Source: Flavobacteriales bacterium UBA1959
GTDB lineage: Bacteria > Bacteroidota > Bacteroidia > Flavobacteriales_D > Sanyastnellaceae
Direction: 5' to 3'
Assembly: GCA_002336085.1 (NCBI GenBank)
Contig: DDEH01000120.1
Span: forward strand, 1,684 to 8,532
DNA length: 6,849 nucleotides
The notes beneath the pieces are model-generated. The model made no database searches. It saw nothing but the letters and a program-made list of their open reading frames with translations, and was not told the DNA's origin. Each line of letters opens with the position of its first letter. Within the stretch, counting starts at the first letter, position 1. The position numbers were made by a program, and so were the translations under genes. Of the stretch, positions 6,409 through 6,849 are shown in pieces.

Positions 6409-6849
6409 AACTTTTCTGCTTCACCCTACAAAATTGGTGAAACGAATCCTTTGGAACCGCTACCAGTCAGTACGCCCAGTTTGGGTAGAGTTCGGCCATG
6501 GGGGCATTGACCCCAATTTCCGAAGAGCAATGAATACATGTGTCCAAGTGGAAATGGATCGCAATCTGAGCATCATTGAAGATCTGGAGAAGCCGCATCA
6601 TTTGTTTGATCGCATAATGAATTGCTTGGTTCTTTGCACGCAGGTGCGCACCAAACGATTGATTCGATTCACCCAATACCACGCAGATGAATTGAATAAA
6701 AGCAGCAAGGGAGAGTTGAAAGAAATCTACAAGCACGTTCACCAGATTGAATCACTCCGACACTCTGCTCTGAACCAGAATACAACGCCTAAACCTTCGG
6801 TCAATCCAGCTCTGGAATCGAAAGGCGCAGCCAATACTGCCTTGACCGA
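6398..6849 (+). CDS. Protein of unknown function, 3' end beyond the window
   Basis: The frame is open from ATG 6398 to the right edge (150 full codons, no stop), 33 bases after paaD on the same strand, so it is probably carried on the paa mRNA. I do not recognise the family. The product begins MQALTFLLHPTKLVKRILWN; the middle (about residues 45-125) is rich in charged and long-chain residues and probably helical (e.g. ELNKSSKGELKEIYKHVHQI); after about residue 128 it becomes Pro/Ala/Ser/Thr/Asn-rich, like a disordered linker, so another domain may follow. His, Cys and Met are frequent, but there is no clear metal motif, signal peptide or membrane segment. Length and lack of stops support a real gene. 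The opposite strand has a 91-codon frame (6467-6742) that looks like a shadow. The frame is shared with paaD, with its stop codon between them. Confidence 0.6.
   Translation, partial: MQALTFLLHPTKLVKRILWNRYQSVRPVWVEFGHGGIDPNFRRAMNTCVQVEMDRNLSIIEDLEKPHHLFDRIMNCLVLCTQVRTKRLIRFTQYHADELNKSSKGELKEIYKHVHQIESLRHSALNQNTTPKPSVNPALESKGAANTALT

Noticed and set aside
6467..6742. Minus-strand 91-codon open frame
   Set aside because: It overlaps the longer, uninterrupted plus-strand frame that follows paaD and shows no recognisable feature.
1..6849. Mobile elements, CRISPR arrays, tRNA or rRNA genes
   Set aside because: I saw no transposase or integrase coding sequence, no regularly spaced repeats, and no tRNA- or rRNA-like segments; nearly all the window is accounted for by conserved genes.

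Overview
The window looks like chromosome from a Bacteroidota bacterium, probably Flavobacteriales-like. The phylum call is an inference. It rests on two perfect TAnnTTTG -7 boxes, the lack of Shine-Dalgarno sequences before most starts, and the style of the protein sequences. The centre is a phenylacetate degradation (paa) locus encoding the phenylacetyl-CoA 1,2-epoxidase: paaA, paaB, paaC and paaD on the plus strand, with the reductase gene paaE divergent on the minus strand.

Layout from left to right. Positions 1-711 (minus) hold the N-terminal 237 codons of a gene that leaves the window on the left. It starts as an ElaA-type GNAT acetyltransferase and runs in frame into what looks like a DinB-like four-helix domain. 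A 60-bp divergent gap follows, then a complete ABC-F ATPase (772-2682, plus) with two nucleotide-binding domains and a Uup-type C-terminal coiled coil. It converges on paaE (2714-3799, minus) across 31 bp that include part of a 7-bp inverted repeat. The paaE/paaA intergenic region (3800-3875) carries a -7 box for each direction and three ATTGTT/AACAAT half-sites around the paaA box, a candidate operator. paaA (3876-4832), paaB (4829-5122), paaC (5127-5882) and paaD (5876-6364) are overlapping or nearly so. A further gene of unknown function starts at 6398 and is still open at the right edge.

How the genes work together. PaaA is the catalytic di-iron oxygenase subunit, PaaC its structural partner, and PaaB a small bridging subunit. 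PaaE passes electrons from NAD(P)H through FAD and a plant-type 2Fe-2S cluster. PaaD (DUF59 plus a Cys-rich C-terminus) probably helps maturation. Together they turn phenylacetyl-CoA into its ring-1,2-epoxide. The usual downstream enzymes (PaaG, PaaZ, PaaJ, PaaF, PaaH) and the CoA ligase PaaK are not in the window. The GNAT/DinB protein and the ABC-F factor are probably unrelated neighbours. I found no tRNA, rRNA, CRISPR array or insertion sequence, and no stretch over 300 bases lacks a gene.
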